Positions 1-8,140 of a stretch of 29,392 bases of DNA are shown piece by piece (the first letter of the stretch is position 1; each line of letters starts with the position of its first letter). The stretch comes from an uncultured Spirochaetales bacterium (GTDB lineage Bacteria; Spirochaetota; Spirochaetia; Sphaerochaetales; Sphaerochaetaceae): NCBI GenBank assembly GCA_949292445.1, contig CASEZU010000072.1, forward strand, positions 1 to 29,392, read 5' to 3'. Both the position numbers and the translations under genes were made by a program. The notes under the pieces are model-generated. The model saw only the letters and a list, made by a program, of their open reading frames with translations, was not told where the DNA came from and ran no database searches.

Positions 1-630
1 AGGCTCGTGGACATCTGCTATGAGAACGGCGTCAAGGTGATATCCGACGAGGTGCATGGCCTCATCACATATGACGGTAGCAGGTTCATTCCTCTTCTGG
101 CACTGGGAAAGAAGGCACAGGAGATCGGCGTGCAGATCATGAGCCTCAGCAAGGGCTACAACATAATGAGCCTTCCCCATGCGATGATCTCCATCGCCAA
201 TGAAGAGCTGAGGACTCCATGGCTCAGGCAGATCCAGGCCTACTCATTCGGCTATGCCACCAACAGCTTCGCGATCGCTGCCGTGACTTCGATCATGAAG
301 GGAGAGGCTGACGAGTGGATGAAAGAGCTGAATGCGTACCTCAGGAAAAACATGGAGGAGGCGATCGCTTTCATGAAGGACAATGATCTTCCGATTGTTC
401 CTTACAGGCCAGAGGGCAGCTTCCTTCTCTATGTGGACTGCCGCAAAGCGGGAATAGGCACGAAGCATCTGGATAAGTTCTTCCTTGATAAGGCCCATAT
501 CCATCTTGATGACGGACTAGATAATTTCGGCCCGGAAGGCGAGGGGTATATCAGGATCAACTTCGCTGTGACGAACAGCAATCTCAAAGAAGCGCTCAGC
601 CGCATTAAAGCAGCTTTCACGGTGAAATAA
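1..630 (+). CDS. MalY/PatB-type PLP-dependent C-S lyase / aminotransferase (3' part)
   Basis: The 5' end lies outside the window; the reading frame is already open at base 1. This is the C-terminal roughly 209 residues of a fold-type I PLP enzyme. The stretch SDEVHGLITYDG fits the conserved Asp/His-bearing strand of MalY/PatB cystathionine beta-lyases, and SLSKGYNI carries the likely Schiff-base lysine (AAG at 151-153). Family members cleave C-S bonds of cystathionine or cysteine to give pyruvate, ammonia and a thiol or H2S, in the cytoplasm. The C-terminal small domain appears complete and ends in TAA. Only 12 bases separate it from the antiporter gene, with AAGGAGG between, so the two are very likely cotranscribed. 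Ordinary aminotransferase activity cannot be excluded. Family assignment is firm; exact substrate is not. Confidence 0.85.
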   Translation, partial: RLVDICYENGVKVISDEVHGLITYDGSRFIPLLALGKKAQEIGVQIMSLSKGYNIMSLPHAMISIANEELRTPWLRQIQAYSFGYATNSFAIAAVTSIMKGEADEWMKELNAYLRKNMEEAIAFMKDNDLPIVPYRPEGSFLLYVDCRKAGIGTKHLDKFFLDKAHIHLDDGLDNFGPEGEGYIRINFAVTNSNLKEALSRIKAAFTVK

Positions 631-642
631 AAGGAGGATAGT

Positions 643-2061
643 ATGAAAGCGGAAAAGAAGAAGCGGGAAATGACATTCGGCCTGGCACTTGTCGGCTGTT
701 TTGCCCCCCTGCTGATAATCGTTGCCCTCATTTTTCTCGGCGTAGATGTGGCCATCGCAACGCTCATCGCGCTCTTCGTGATGGCTGCATTCTGCATCTG
801 GATGGGAATTTCCTGGAAGGATATCGATGCCGCGATGTCCGAAGGCGTCCATCAGGTTGCGGGTGCCACTGTCATAATGCTCCTCGTCGGCTGCATGGTC
901 GCCTCGTGGATGTCATCCGGAACCATACCGACGCTCCTTTACTACGGCATGAAGATTGTCACACCTTCATTCTACCTGCCTGTATGCTTCCTGCTTCCGG
1001 CCTTCATGTCGATTTGCACGGGAACAAGCTGGGGCTCCATAAGCACGATCGGCGTAGTCCTCTGCGGCATGTCTGCAGGTCTCGGCATTCCTGCGGGAAT
1101 GGCTGCCGGAGCCGTTGTTGCCGGTGCTTTCGTCGGCGATAAGGCCAGCCCCCTCTCAGACTGCACGCTTCTCGGAGCTTCTGCATGCGATGTGCCGCTT
1201 TTCACGCATGTCAAGTCGATGCTCTATACGATGGTGCCCAGCTTCATTATCTGTTTCGTCATCTATATCTTCCTCGGACTTCAGGTCTCAGGTGATATCG
1301 ACACATCTGCTGTGAATATCCTCTCTGACGGCATTGCCTCGTCATTCAATGTGAACATCATTCATGTCATTCCTGTCATCATCGTACTCGTGCTTTCCGT
1401 GAAGCAGGTTCCGGCATTCATAACATTCGGCATTGGAATCGGCACAGGCGTTATCTGGTCCATGATCTTCCAGGGCCGCAGCTTTGTCGAGAATATGGGA
1501 TTCCTCCTCAATGGATTCAATGTAGACACGGGAATAGAGGCGGTAAACACTCTTGTGAACCGCGGCGGTTTCAACAGCATGCTCTGGCTTGTCGGAACGA
1601 TTGTCCTCATCGGCATGCTCAGCGGTCTTTTCAACATCTCCGGCGTGCTTTCCGTTCTTGTAGGAGGTCTTTCAAAGAAGCTGAAATCACCGAAGTCGAT
1701 TATCCTCGGAGCCGGTGTCTCGTCCATCCTCATGGCAATGGCCGGAGGACAGTATCCATCGATCGCTATTCCTGCAGTCGCGTTCAAGGATATCTGTGAT
1801 GATATGGATATAAACAGGGCCGTGCTTGCCAGGATGCTTGCGGATACAGGTGTTGTCGTCTCCTCGATCATCACCTGGAATGCATGGACGCTCGGTTATG
1901 GAGTAGTGCTCGGAGGCATATCGATATATGAGATAGTCCCGTACAACTTCATGGCATTTGTATGCCCGATAGTTGCCATAATCTTCAACTTCCTCGGCAT
2001 CGGATTCTTCCATAAGGATGAAGAGGTGAAGTATCACCTTATCTGGCGGAAGAGGAAATAG
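643..2061 (+). CDS. nhaC: NhaC-family Na+/H+ antiporter
   Basis: A 472-residue polytopic inner-membrane protein with about twelve hydrophobic segments. The motif GTSWGSISTIG near residues 125-135 and the later GDKASPLSDCTLLGASACDV stretch are hallmarks of the NhaC family of the ion-transporter superfamily. Members exchange Na+ (some exchange malate/lactate) for protons. Length is normal for the family. The ATG at 643 is preceded by AAGGAGG at good spacing. It follows the C-S lyase gene by 12 bases. C-S lyase plus NhaC-type carrier pairs could couple amino-acid breakdown to ion or product exchange, but that is inference; the substrate cannot be read from sequence. A rho-independent terminator follows 25 bases after the stop. 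Confidence 0.9.
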   Translation: MKAEKKKREMTFGLALVGCFAPLLIIVALIFLGVDVAIATLIALFVMAAFCIWMGISWKDIDAAMSEGVHQVAGATVIMLLVGCMVASWMSSGTIPTLLYYGMKIVTPSFYLPVCFLLPAFMSICTGTSWGSISTIGVVLCGMSAGLGIPAGMAAGAVVAGAFVGDKASPLSDCTLLGASACDVPLFTHVKSMLYTMVPSFIICFVIYIFLGLQVSGDIDTSAVNILSDGIASSFNVNIIHVIPVIIVLVLSVKQVPAFITFGIGIGTGVIWSMIFQGRSFVENMGFLLNGFNVDTGIEAVNTLVNRGGFNSMLWLVGTIVLIGMLSGLFNISGVLSVLVGGLSKKLKSPKSIILGAGVSSILMAMAGGQYPSIAIPAVAFKDICDDMDINRAVLARMLADTGVVVSSIITWNAWTLGYGVVLGGISIYEIVPYNFMAFVCPIVAIIFNFLGIGFFHKDEEVKYHLIWRKRK

Positions 2062-2085
2062 ATCCAGAGAACTTAAAGACATCCG

Positions 2086-2114
2086 TCCGGGCAGGGAGAC
2101 CTGTCCGGATTTTT
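2086..2114 (+). terminator. Rho-independent terminator after nhaC
   Basis: Stem T-CCGGGCAGG / CCTGTCCGG-A with one G-T wobble and a GAGA (GNRA) tetraloop at 2096-2099, followed directly by five T. It closes the C-S lyase/nhaC operon. Confidence 0.85.
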
Positions 2115-2214
2115 CGTCTCTGGCTGCATGCTGTTTCATTGCTCCGCTGATTCTGAATACTGGAATCCTCAAGTCTTCTTTTATATCATGGAGATATCAG
2201 ACGTGGAGGGAGAT

Positions 2215-3279
2215 ATGTCGAAATATGTTGAGGACAGCCATGGCAATATCTATAAGAAAGATGCTTTCGGCTCACATACGGATTTCTGGGGCAACAGATA
2301 CACTCTTGTAAAGAGAGGGGGAGGCGGAATTGCTGGTTTCATCGTTTGCGCTGTTGCCGTGTATTCGTTCTTCAGAGATAATCCGACGGTTTTTGTCGGA
2401 ACCATAACGCTTGTCCTTGCCATTGCTTTGTACTTTATCGGACTTGTGGCAGTGAAGAATGGAAAGGTGAAAGCCGTACTGTATTCGGCAGCCATATACT
2501 GCTCCCTGCTGACGCTGACCTCAGCTGGTGATATATATGCAATCTACGAGGATGGCCTGATCTATAAGGCTGTGCTTTTAGCCTCTCTGATCCTCTATAT
2601 GCTTGTATGCATATCTGGAAAGACGAAGATAAGCATCGGCTTCGGCATTGTGATTTTCATATTGTCAGCTGCATATGCATTTCTGGTAGACAGCAATTTT
2701 TTCGGCTATGAGGGTATGAGGAGGTTGAGTGTTCCGGCTTTTCTGGATCAATATGCTTCCCAGCTTGAACCATTACTCCTTTTCATGCAGCATTTCGGAG
2801 AGTACGTGCTCCTGGTCGCCATGATCATCGAGATGCCTCTGTATTTTGCTGTTATCCGGAAGAGAAATGCCGGAAAAGCGCTTGGTCTGTCGGTATTTGC
2901 CCTGGTGCTGGGGCTCTTCATCGGTACATATTTCTATCTGTATCTGGAAGAATGTGTTACCAGACTCAGGCCTTTTTCCTTTGCTTATTTCTTCATCCCT
3001 GTGTCGGTTTTATGCATTGCATTGATCGGAATAATCAGGAAGCTGCCCCGTATCACTCCGTTTATTCCTGTACTTATCCCTCTGATAATCGTGTCGATAC
3101 CAGGTGGTGCAGGCGGATATACCGTATCCGAGCTTAAATGGCTGCTGTACAATTTTGATGGTTACTACATCATCGCATATATTCTGCCGGTATTCTTCAT
3201 CGGAGCCCTGTTCAGTCATAATGCTGAGTTGCGCTCTGCAGCCAAGAATATTCGTGCTGATGAGGTGAAAGAGGCTTAG
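2215..3279 (+). CDS. Unrecognised polytopic membrane protein
   Basis: A 354-residue protein I do not recognise. I chose the ATG at 2215 because GGAGG lies five bases upstream; the frame is open further back (ATG at 2188) but without a ribosome-binding site. The first 35 residues are hydrophilic and contain two similar motifs, HGNIYKKDAFG and WGNRYTLVKRG, followed by GGGG. After this come about ten hydrophobic segments that look membrane-spanning, with short charged loops and a basic-rich C-terminus. No catalytic motif is evident. It sits alone between the nhaC terminator and the lipoprotein promoter, with no obvious terminator of its own. It could be a transporter-like or sensory membrane protein; no function is claimed. 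Confidence 0.75.
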   Translation: MSKYVEDSHGNIYKKDAFGSHTDFWGNRYTLVKRGGGGIAGFIVCAVAVYSFFRDNPTVFVGTITLVLAIALYFIGLVAVKNGKVKAVLYSAAIYCSLLTLTSAGDIYAIYEDGLIYKAVLLASLILYMLVCISGKTKISIGFGIVIFILSAAYAFLVDSNFFGYEGMRRLSVPAFLDQYASQLEPLLLFMQHFGEYVLLVAMIIEMPLYFAVIRKRNAGKALGLSVFALVLGLFIGTYFYLYLEECVTRLRPFSFAYFFIPVSVLCIALIGIIRKLPRITPFIPVLIPLIIVSIPGGAGGYTVSELKWLLYNFDGYYIIAYILPVFFIGALFSHNAELRSAAKNIRADEVKEA

Positions 3280-3429
3280 TCCAGGGCTTTGCTTGCTTCT
3301 CTGCAGATGGGTTGTCATCGGATATTTTCGGCGTTCTCCTGGCTCAGGACGGCGGCGTGTGCCCGGAATCTCCTGAGTGCGGGATTGTCAATGAATTATA
3401 TTTCTCTTCAATGGGGCCCAAAAGTATCT

Positions 3430-3456
3430 TGACTTACTGCCGGGGGGGGGTATTCT
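3430..3456 (+). promoter_or_regulatory. Promoter with G8 tract in the spacer, lipoprotein gene
   Basis: TTGACT (3430-3435) and TATTCT (3451-3456) are separated by 15 bp, of which the last eight are all G (3443-3450). The -10 hexamer is identical to that of the tRNA-Gly promoter in this window. The spacer is shorter than the 17 bp seen at most other promoters here, so gain or loss of G would change promoter strength. This suggests slipped-strand phase variation. Confidence 0.6.
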
Positions 3457-3478
3457 TCAGAGCGTGGAGGAATACGAT

Positions 3479-4693
3479 ATGAGAAAGTTTTTTGCCGCAG
3501 CTGTGCTTACACTTCTGATACTTTGTACATTCTCAGCCTGTAATAATGCTCCGGCGGGTGTGCTTCCGCTGCCGCCATACTGGTTTGACAAACCAGGTGA
3601 ACCGGAACATGTACACACATATGAAACTGTCATAGATGCGACAGGCGATACGGTGTATGAAGTGATCAGGTGTCCTGAGTGTGGTACGGAGTTCTCCCGT
3701 GTTGAGTTCACAGGAACAACAATTACAGGAAGCGACGGTATTGGATATAAGACCCTTGAGGAGGCTATGAGTGCAGTCAATTCTGCCGGAGAAGGGGAAT
3801 ATACATTGACCATTGCCAATGGTGATTACACTGTTTCACCAATGACTCTCAGTCAGACTGTTGCCGGGAAATCTGTTACAATAACGGCCGAGAGTGTTGG
3901 AGGGGTCACTCTGTCATCCAGAGAATCTGCTTCCGATGCTGATAAGTCTATTTTCACAATTGATTCTGACAGTTCTTATCAGGAAAATTCGCCTGTTGTG
4001 ATCAAGGGAATCAATTTTGATCTTACAAATGTCTCAGAGGGACATGTGCTGTCCGCTGTCACCATGGGTACCGGCTCAGATCGTTATGCCCAGAATGTGA
4101 CAATAGACAGCTGCAGTTTTATCGGTCTCAATGATCTTAGCTATGCTGTCGATGTAAACGCCAATGCGGGAGCAAAGAATATAACGATAATTAACTGTAA
4201 AGCTGACAATGTACGCGGGCTTTACGGCGGATACGGTGACAATATAGTCATCAGGAATTGTACGCTTACCAATTCAAAGAGCATTATCAACAGTCAGTCG
4301 GTCAATAGTGTGGCAGCTGCGCCGGATTATAATATCCAGATTGTAGGTGTAACTGCTGATATCAAAGCAGATGTTCCAGATAAGATCTATGCCATCAGAA
4401 TCAGCGGAGGCCGCACTCTCATCGAGGACTGCGATGTTACAATGACATATCGCTGTCCTGAAAATGATAAAGATAATACTGTGGATTATGGCCTGCTCGT
4501 TCTCAGAGACGCTGAAAATGAGGTTGAAATCAGGAATTCGACGCTTACAGCTATTACGGATGAGGCCTCTCCGAAGAAGGCATATGCAATTTATCAGGAA
4601 GATGCTGACAAGTCCGTGAAAATCACGATTGATGATTTCTCAAAGGAGAGTGTTCTTTCAGGTGGTGTATATCCTGAAACACTTCTCAGCTGA
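3479..4693 (+). CDS. Surface lipoprotein with right-handed beta-helix-like repeats
   Basis: A 404-residue predicted lipoprotein. The start at 3479 has GGAGG eight bases upstream and gives a clean lipoprotein signal: basic MRK, a hydrophobic core, then lipobox FSAC with the acylated Cys at residue 21. A GTG at 3464 is in frame but overlaps the ribosome-binding site. After the signal comes a short HVHTYE...CPECGTEF segment that may bind metal, then a long Ser/Thr/Asn/Asp-rich region with recurring short strands such as NITIINCKADN and NIVIRNCTLTNS, typical of pectate-lyase-like beta helices. No catalytic residues can be assigned. Codon composition is more AT-rich than that of neighbouring housekeeping genes. 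Probable surface-exposed protein, possibly adhesin or glycan-binding; the promoter G tract suggests variable expression. Confidence 0.8.
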   Translation: MRKFFAAAVLTLLILCTFSACNNAPAGVLPLPPYWFDKPGEPEHVHTYETVIDATGDTVYEVIRCPECGTEFSRVEFTGTTITGSDGIGYKTLEEAMSAVNSAGEGEYTLTIANGDYTVSPMTLSQTVAGKSVTITAESVGGVTLSSRESASDADKSIFTIDSDSSYQENSPVVIKGINFDLTNVSEGHVLSAVTMGTGSDRYAQNVTIDSCSFIGLNDLSYAVDVNANAGAKNITIINCKADNVRGLYGGYGDNIVIRNCTLTNSKSIINSQSVNSVAAAPDYNIQIVGVTADIKADVPDKIYAIRISGGRTLIEDCDVTMTYRCPENDKDNTVDYGLLVLRDAENEVEIRNSTLTAITDEASPKKAYAIYQEDADKSVKITIDDFSKESVLSGGVYPETLLS

Positions 4694-4705
4694 TGAATCT
4701 CATCA
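4691..4705. terminator. Small palindromic hairpin between convergent genes (weak)
   Basis: TGATGA-ATC-TCATCA is a perfect 6-bp inverted repeat that contains the lipoprotein stop codon and lies in the 13-base gap to the convergent EFR1 gene. There is only a poor T-run, so its role as a bidirectional terminator is uncertain. Confidence 0.3.
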
Positions 4706-4706
4706 T

Positions 4707-5606
4707 TCAATGTTTTCGCCCTGCTTTCCGGTGGGGCGATTCTTGTATCCGCTGAGTATTTTTCTCCGCATTCCTGTAGTAGCGGCGGTAGAGAAAGGAG
4801 AGTTCATCTGTGGGGATTGTCTCAGGAATGGAATCATCTGCCATTATTCTTCCGAACGGGTAGGGGCCATTGACTTTCCAGCCGTTGAGAAGGCCGATTG
4901 TGATGGCATCATGGGGACAGGAGAAGGAGCAGCGCACGCAGAGGGAGCAGGCGGTGCCGAATACAGGCCGGCCGTTTTCCATCCTGATGTTTTTCATCGG
5001 GCAGATGGAGGCGCAGAGTGAGCATCCGGTGCAGCTGTTTCCTGCTTTCATTGTCCTTCCCTGCACGCGGGCATAAAGCCACTCTATGCGGAATACTGCG
5101 GAGATGATATGCCTGAGCGGCATCGCTGGCTTGCGGCTGTGCTTCCCGGCCTCAATCTCCTCAGCATGTTCTTTCACCAGCTTTCTCATGTATGTCACCA
5201 TGTGTTTGACCATCCTGTCGTCATGGCGGAATATCATGTTGTAGGGCATGATGTAGTGGCGCTCGGAGATGATGTCGAAGGACTGTGACAGTATGCGCCG
5301 CAGGCCGAGGGAGGATGCATCGTTGAGCGAGAGGCCCTCTCCGCCTGTGTGGAACAGAAACAGAGGCTTCCGTTTCTCCGTCATGAGCCATCTTGCGAAA
5401 TCCCAGATGATGTGAGGAGCATTGAAAGCATGGACAGGATAGCCGAGGCCTATAAGAGCAAATCCGTCCGGGGGCATCAGAGAACAGAAATCTGAATCGA
5501 TGATATGTACTTCCGTCCTCATTCCGAGAGCTCCTGCGTACTCTCTGGCAACCTTTTCCGTGTTGCCCGTGCCGGAGAAAACATATATTATGCAGCCGCT
5601 GTCCAT
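4707..5606 (-). CDS. EFR1-type flavodoxin-ferredoxin fusion protein
   Basis: A 299-residue cytoplasmic redox protein. The N-terminus IIYVFSGTGNTEKVA is a flavodoxin FMN phosphate-binding loop (about residues 6-20). The C-terminal part has two ferredoxin clusters of the CxxCxxCxxxCP type, with Cys at 192/195/198/202 and 220/223/226/230, enough for two [4Fe-4S] centres. Residues 60-185 contain the rest of the flavodoxin-like fold and a linker. This domain order is that of the EFR1 family, common in anaerobes and thought to move electrons between flavin and Fe-S partners; the specific partners are unknown. It implies an anaerobic lifestyle. It converges on the lipoprotein gene and is divergent from the ABC-F gene across 132 bases. 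A GGGAAG about 10 bases before the ATG may serve as the ribosome-binding site. Confidence 0.85.
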   Translation of the reverse strand: MDSGCIIYVFSGTGNTEKVAREYAGALGMRTEVHIIDSDFCSLMPPDGFALIGLGYPVHAFNAPHIIWDFARWLMTEKRKPLFLFHTGGEGLSLNDASSLGLRRILSQSFDIISERHYIMPYNMIFRHDDRMVKHMVTYMRKLVKEHAEEIEAGKHSRKPAMPLRHIISAVFRIEWLYARVQGRTMKAGNSCTGCSLCASICPMKNIRMENGRPVFGTACSLCVRCSFSCPHDAITIGLLNGWKVNGPYPFGRIMADDSIPETIPTDELSFLYRRYYRNAEKNTQRIQESPHRKAGRKH

Positions 5607-5654
5607 ACCGGTAATTCTTCCCGTCCGGGCCCTCCGTGTCCAGTGCTCTATTTG

Positions 5655-5683
5655 TTGACACTGGAAGGAGCAGTTGCTAACAT
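5655..5683 (+). promoter_or_regulatory. Sigma70-type promoter, ABC-F/coaX operon
   Basis: TTGACA (5655-5660), 17-bp spacer, TAACAT (5678-5683). It would give a leader of about 50 bases before the ABC-F ATG. A second -10-like TAAAAT lies at 5727-5732, six bases before the ATG. Confidence 0.65.
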
Positions 5684-5738
5684 AGCTCCGGTCTTTAAGC
5701 GTTCAGGTCAAATATCTATACAGAGGTAAAATACAGAA

Positions 5739-7376
5739 ATGATCACAGCTTCCAATATTTCGCTGTCCTACGGAACCCAGGTCCTTTTCAAGGAAGTCAA
5801 CATCAAGTTCACGCCGGGCAACTGCTACGGCATCATCGGAGCCAACGGAGCTGGCAAGTCCACGTTCCTCAAGATTCTCTCCGGGGAGATCGAGCCGGAT
5901 ACGGGAGAAGTAATCATTACTCCGGGCGAGAGGATGACGGTTCTGAGGCAGGATCACTTCGCTTTCAATGAATACAAGGTCATCGAGACAGTCATCATGG
6001 GATACCAGAAGCTGTATGATGTGATGAAGGAGCGTGATGCCATCTATGAGAAGGCGGATTTCACTGAGGAGGACGGAATAAGGGCTGCAGAGCTTGAGAG
6101 CGAGTTCGCTGAGCTCGGCGGCTGGGAGGCTGAGGCCAATGCTGGCCAGATGCTCGACGGCCTTGGAATTCCCCAGGAGCTTCACGACAGGAAGATGTCG
6201 GAGATTGAGGACAACCTCAAGGTCCGCGTCCTCCTTGCACAGGCGCTTTTCGGGAATCCTGACATCCTGCTTCTTGATGAGCCTACGAACCACCTTGATC
6301 TCGAGTCCATCCACTGGCTTGAGGATTATCTTGAGGATTTCAACAACACCGTCATCGTTGTCTCCCATGACCGCCACTTCCTCAATACCGTCTGTACGCA
6401 TATCTGTGACATCGACTACGGCAAGATACAGCTCTATGTCGGCAACTATGACTTCTGGTATATGTCCTCCCAGCTCGCGGCCAAGCAGCTGAAGGATGAG
6501 AAGAAGAGGAGGGAGGACAAGATCGCCGAGCTCAAGGAGTTCATCCAGCGCTTCTCCTCTAATGTCGCGAAGGCAAAGCAGGCCACGAGCCGCAAGAAGC
6601 TCATAGATAAGCTCACCATCGATGACATCAAGCCATCATCAAGAAGATTCCCCTATGTCGCATTCAAGCCGAACAGGGAGATCGGAAAGAACGTGCTTGA
6701 GATCAAGAATCTCTCCAAGACCATCGAGGGGGAGAAGGTCATCGACAACCTCACTCTGACGATCAACCCGGGCGACAAGGTCGCATTCGTCGGTCCGAAC
6801 CACTATGAGAAGACGGTGCTATTCCAAATCCTCGCCGGGGAGATGGAGCCTGATGAGGGGACTTTCACATGGGGCGTCACGACATCGCTCTCATATTTCC
6901 CCAAGGACAACACGAACATGTTCAAGGAGGATGAGTCCATCACCGATTATCTCCAGCAGTTCTCCAAGGAGGACGATGACACCTATGTCCGCTCCTTCCT
7001 CGGCAGGATGCTCTTCACCGGCGATGAGGCCCTCAAGCCCTGCAATGTCCTCTCCGGCGGAGAGAGGGTCCGTGTCGTGCTTGCCCGCATGATGCTCGAG
7101 GGCGCGAACTGCATGATCTTCGATGAGCCGACATCCCACCTCGACCTTGAGGCGATCCAGGCCCTCAACAACGGTATCATAGATTTCAAGGGCGTCGTGC
7201 TCTTCAATTCCCACGATCATCAGTTCGTCGATTCCATCGCGAACCGCATCATAGAGTTCACGCCGAAGGGAGTGATTGACCGCATGATGAAGTTCGATGA
7301 CTACATCAATGACGCGAACATAAAGGAACTCAGGGCGAAGGCCTATGAGGATGTCAAGGGTGTGGTGCTCCTCTGA
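5739..7376 (+). CDS. ABC-F ATPase, YbiT/YkpA-like
   Basis: A 545-residue soluble protein with two ABC ATPase domains and no membrane segments, joined by a basic helical linker (about 245-315). It closely resembles the YkpA/YbiT branch of ABC-F proteins, which act at the ribosome. NBD1: Walker A GANGAGKS (34-41), Walker B ILLLDEPTNHLD (about 176-187). NBD2: LSGGE (438-442) and DEPTSHLD (462-469). Two elements are unusual: the NBD2 P-loop reads GPNHYEKT, lacking the last glycine, which as I recall is degenerate in the YkpA group too; and the NBD1 signature position reads SEIEDNLK instead of LSGG-like. Weak AGAGG lies 12 bases before the ATG. The stop overlaps the coaX start by one base (TGATG), indicating translational coupling. 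Confidence 0.9.
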   Translation: MITASNISLSYGTQVLFKEVNIKFTPGNCYGIIGANGAGKSTFLKILSGEIEPDTGEVIITPGERMTVLRQDHFAFNEYKVIETVIMGYQKLYDVMKERDAIYEKADFTEEDGIRAAELESEFAELGGWEAEANAGQMLDGLGIPQELHDRKMSEIEDNLKVRVLLAQALFGNPDILLLDEPTNHLDLESIHWLEDYLEDFNNTVIVVSHDRHFLNTVCTHICDIDYGKIQLYVGNYDFWYMSSQLAAKQLKDEKKRREDKIAELKEFIQRFSSNVAKAKQATSRKKLIDKLTIDDIKPSSRRFPYVAFKPNREIGKNVLEIKNLSKTIEGEKVIDNLTLTINPGDKVAFVGPNHYEKTVLFQILAGEMEPDEGTFTWGVTTSLSYFPKDNTNMFKEDESITDYLQQFSKEDDDTYVRSFLGRMLFTGDEALKPCNVLSGGERVRVVLARMMLEGANCMIFDEPTSHLDLEAIQALNNGIIDFKGVVLFNSHDHQFVDSIANRIIEFTPKGVIDRMMKFDDYINDANIKELRAKAYEDVKGVVLL

Positions 7377-8140
7377 TGCTTGTTGCCTGTGATATAGGAA
7401 ATACGAATATAGTGCTGGCGCTCTTCGATGAAGGGCGCTTTGTCGACTCATGGAGGGTTTACACCGATACGAAGAAGACAAGCGATGAGTACTTCGTGGT
7501 TTTCAATGCGCTTTTCCGCGAAGGCGGCGTGCGCCACGATATGGTCACCAGCGCGATAATCTCCTCCGTCGTCCCCAATATGACGAGGTCGGTGGAGAAG
7601 AACATCAGAAGGCTCTTCGGCATCGACCCTCTTGTCGTGACGCACGATGTGAGGACAGGGCTTGTCCGCTCCTCGATTCCTGCGGAGCTTGGCACTGACA
7701 TCCTCTCCAATCTTGCCTATGCGCATTTCTCCGTGCCGGAGCGCGCTGTGATGGTCGTTGATTTCGGAACGGCTCTGACGCTTTCCGCGGTGAACAGGGA
7801 AGGTGAGGTCCTCGGCTGCTCTATCGCACCGGGGCTTGTGACGGCTGTGAACGCGCTCTTCGGCAGTACTGCCCAGCTTCCGCAGGTTGAGCTGAAACTT
7901 CCCGAGACCCCGATGGGAAGGGACTCCCAGCAGTCGGTCAGGGGAGGAATAATGTTCGGTTATGCCGGACTTGTCGATTCCATCATCCGCCGTACGGAGG
8001 ATGAAATCGGCGAGAAGCTGCATGTCATAGCGACCGGGGGGCTTTCCCAGACCATATCACCTCTTATCGGGCGCCTTGATGCGGTGGATGGACTCCACAC
8101 GCTCAAGGGCCTCAATCTGATAGCTGAGCTCAACGGCTGA
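7376..8140 (+). CDS. coaX: Type III pantothenate kinase
   Basis: A 254-residue enzyme for the first step of coenzyme A synthesis, phosphorylating pantothenate. Type III features are present: N-terminal DIGNTN (6-11) phosphate loop, VVDFGTALT around residues 128-134 with the presumed catalytic Asp, and CSIAPGL nearby. The usual GADR motif reads GTDI here (106-109), a modest divergence. The ATG shares one base with the stop of the ABC-F gene. The stop TGA abuts the stop of the convergent M29-like gene in the palindrome TGATCA with no intergenic base. Another CoA enzyme, coaD, is about 9 kb downstream. Type III enzymes are generally insensitive to CoA feedback and use a monovalent cation. Confidence 0.92.
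   Translation: MLVACDIGNTNIVLALFDEGRFVDSWRVYTDTKKTSDEYFVVFNALFREGGVRHDMVTSAIISSVVPNMTRSVEKNIRRLFGIDPLVVTHDVRTGLVRSSIPAELGTDILSNLAYAHFSVPERAVMVVDFGTALTLSAVNREGEVLGCSIAPGLVTAVNALFGSTAQLPQVELKLPETPMGRDSQQSVRGGIMFGYAGLVDSIIRRTEDEIGEKLHVIATGGLSQTISPLIGRLDAVDGLHTLKGLNLIAELNG

Noticed and set aside
3464..3478. GTG start of the lipoprotein at 3464
   Set aside because: It overlaps the GGAGG that serves the ATG at 3479, and the ATG gives a clean lipoprotein signal.
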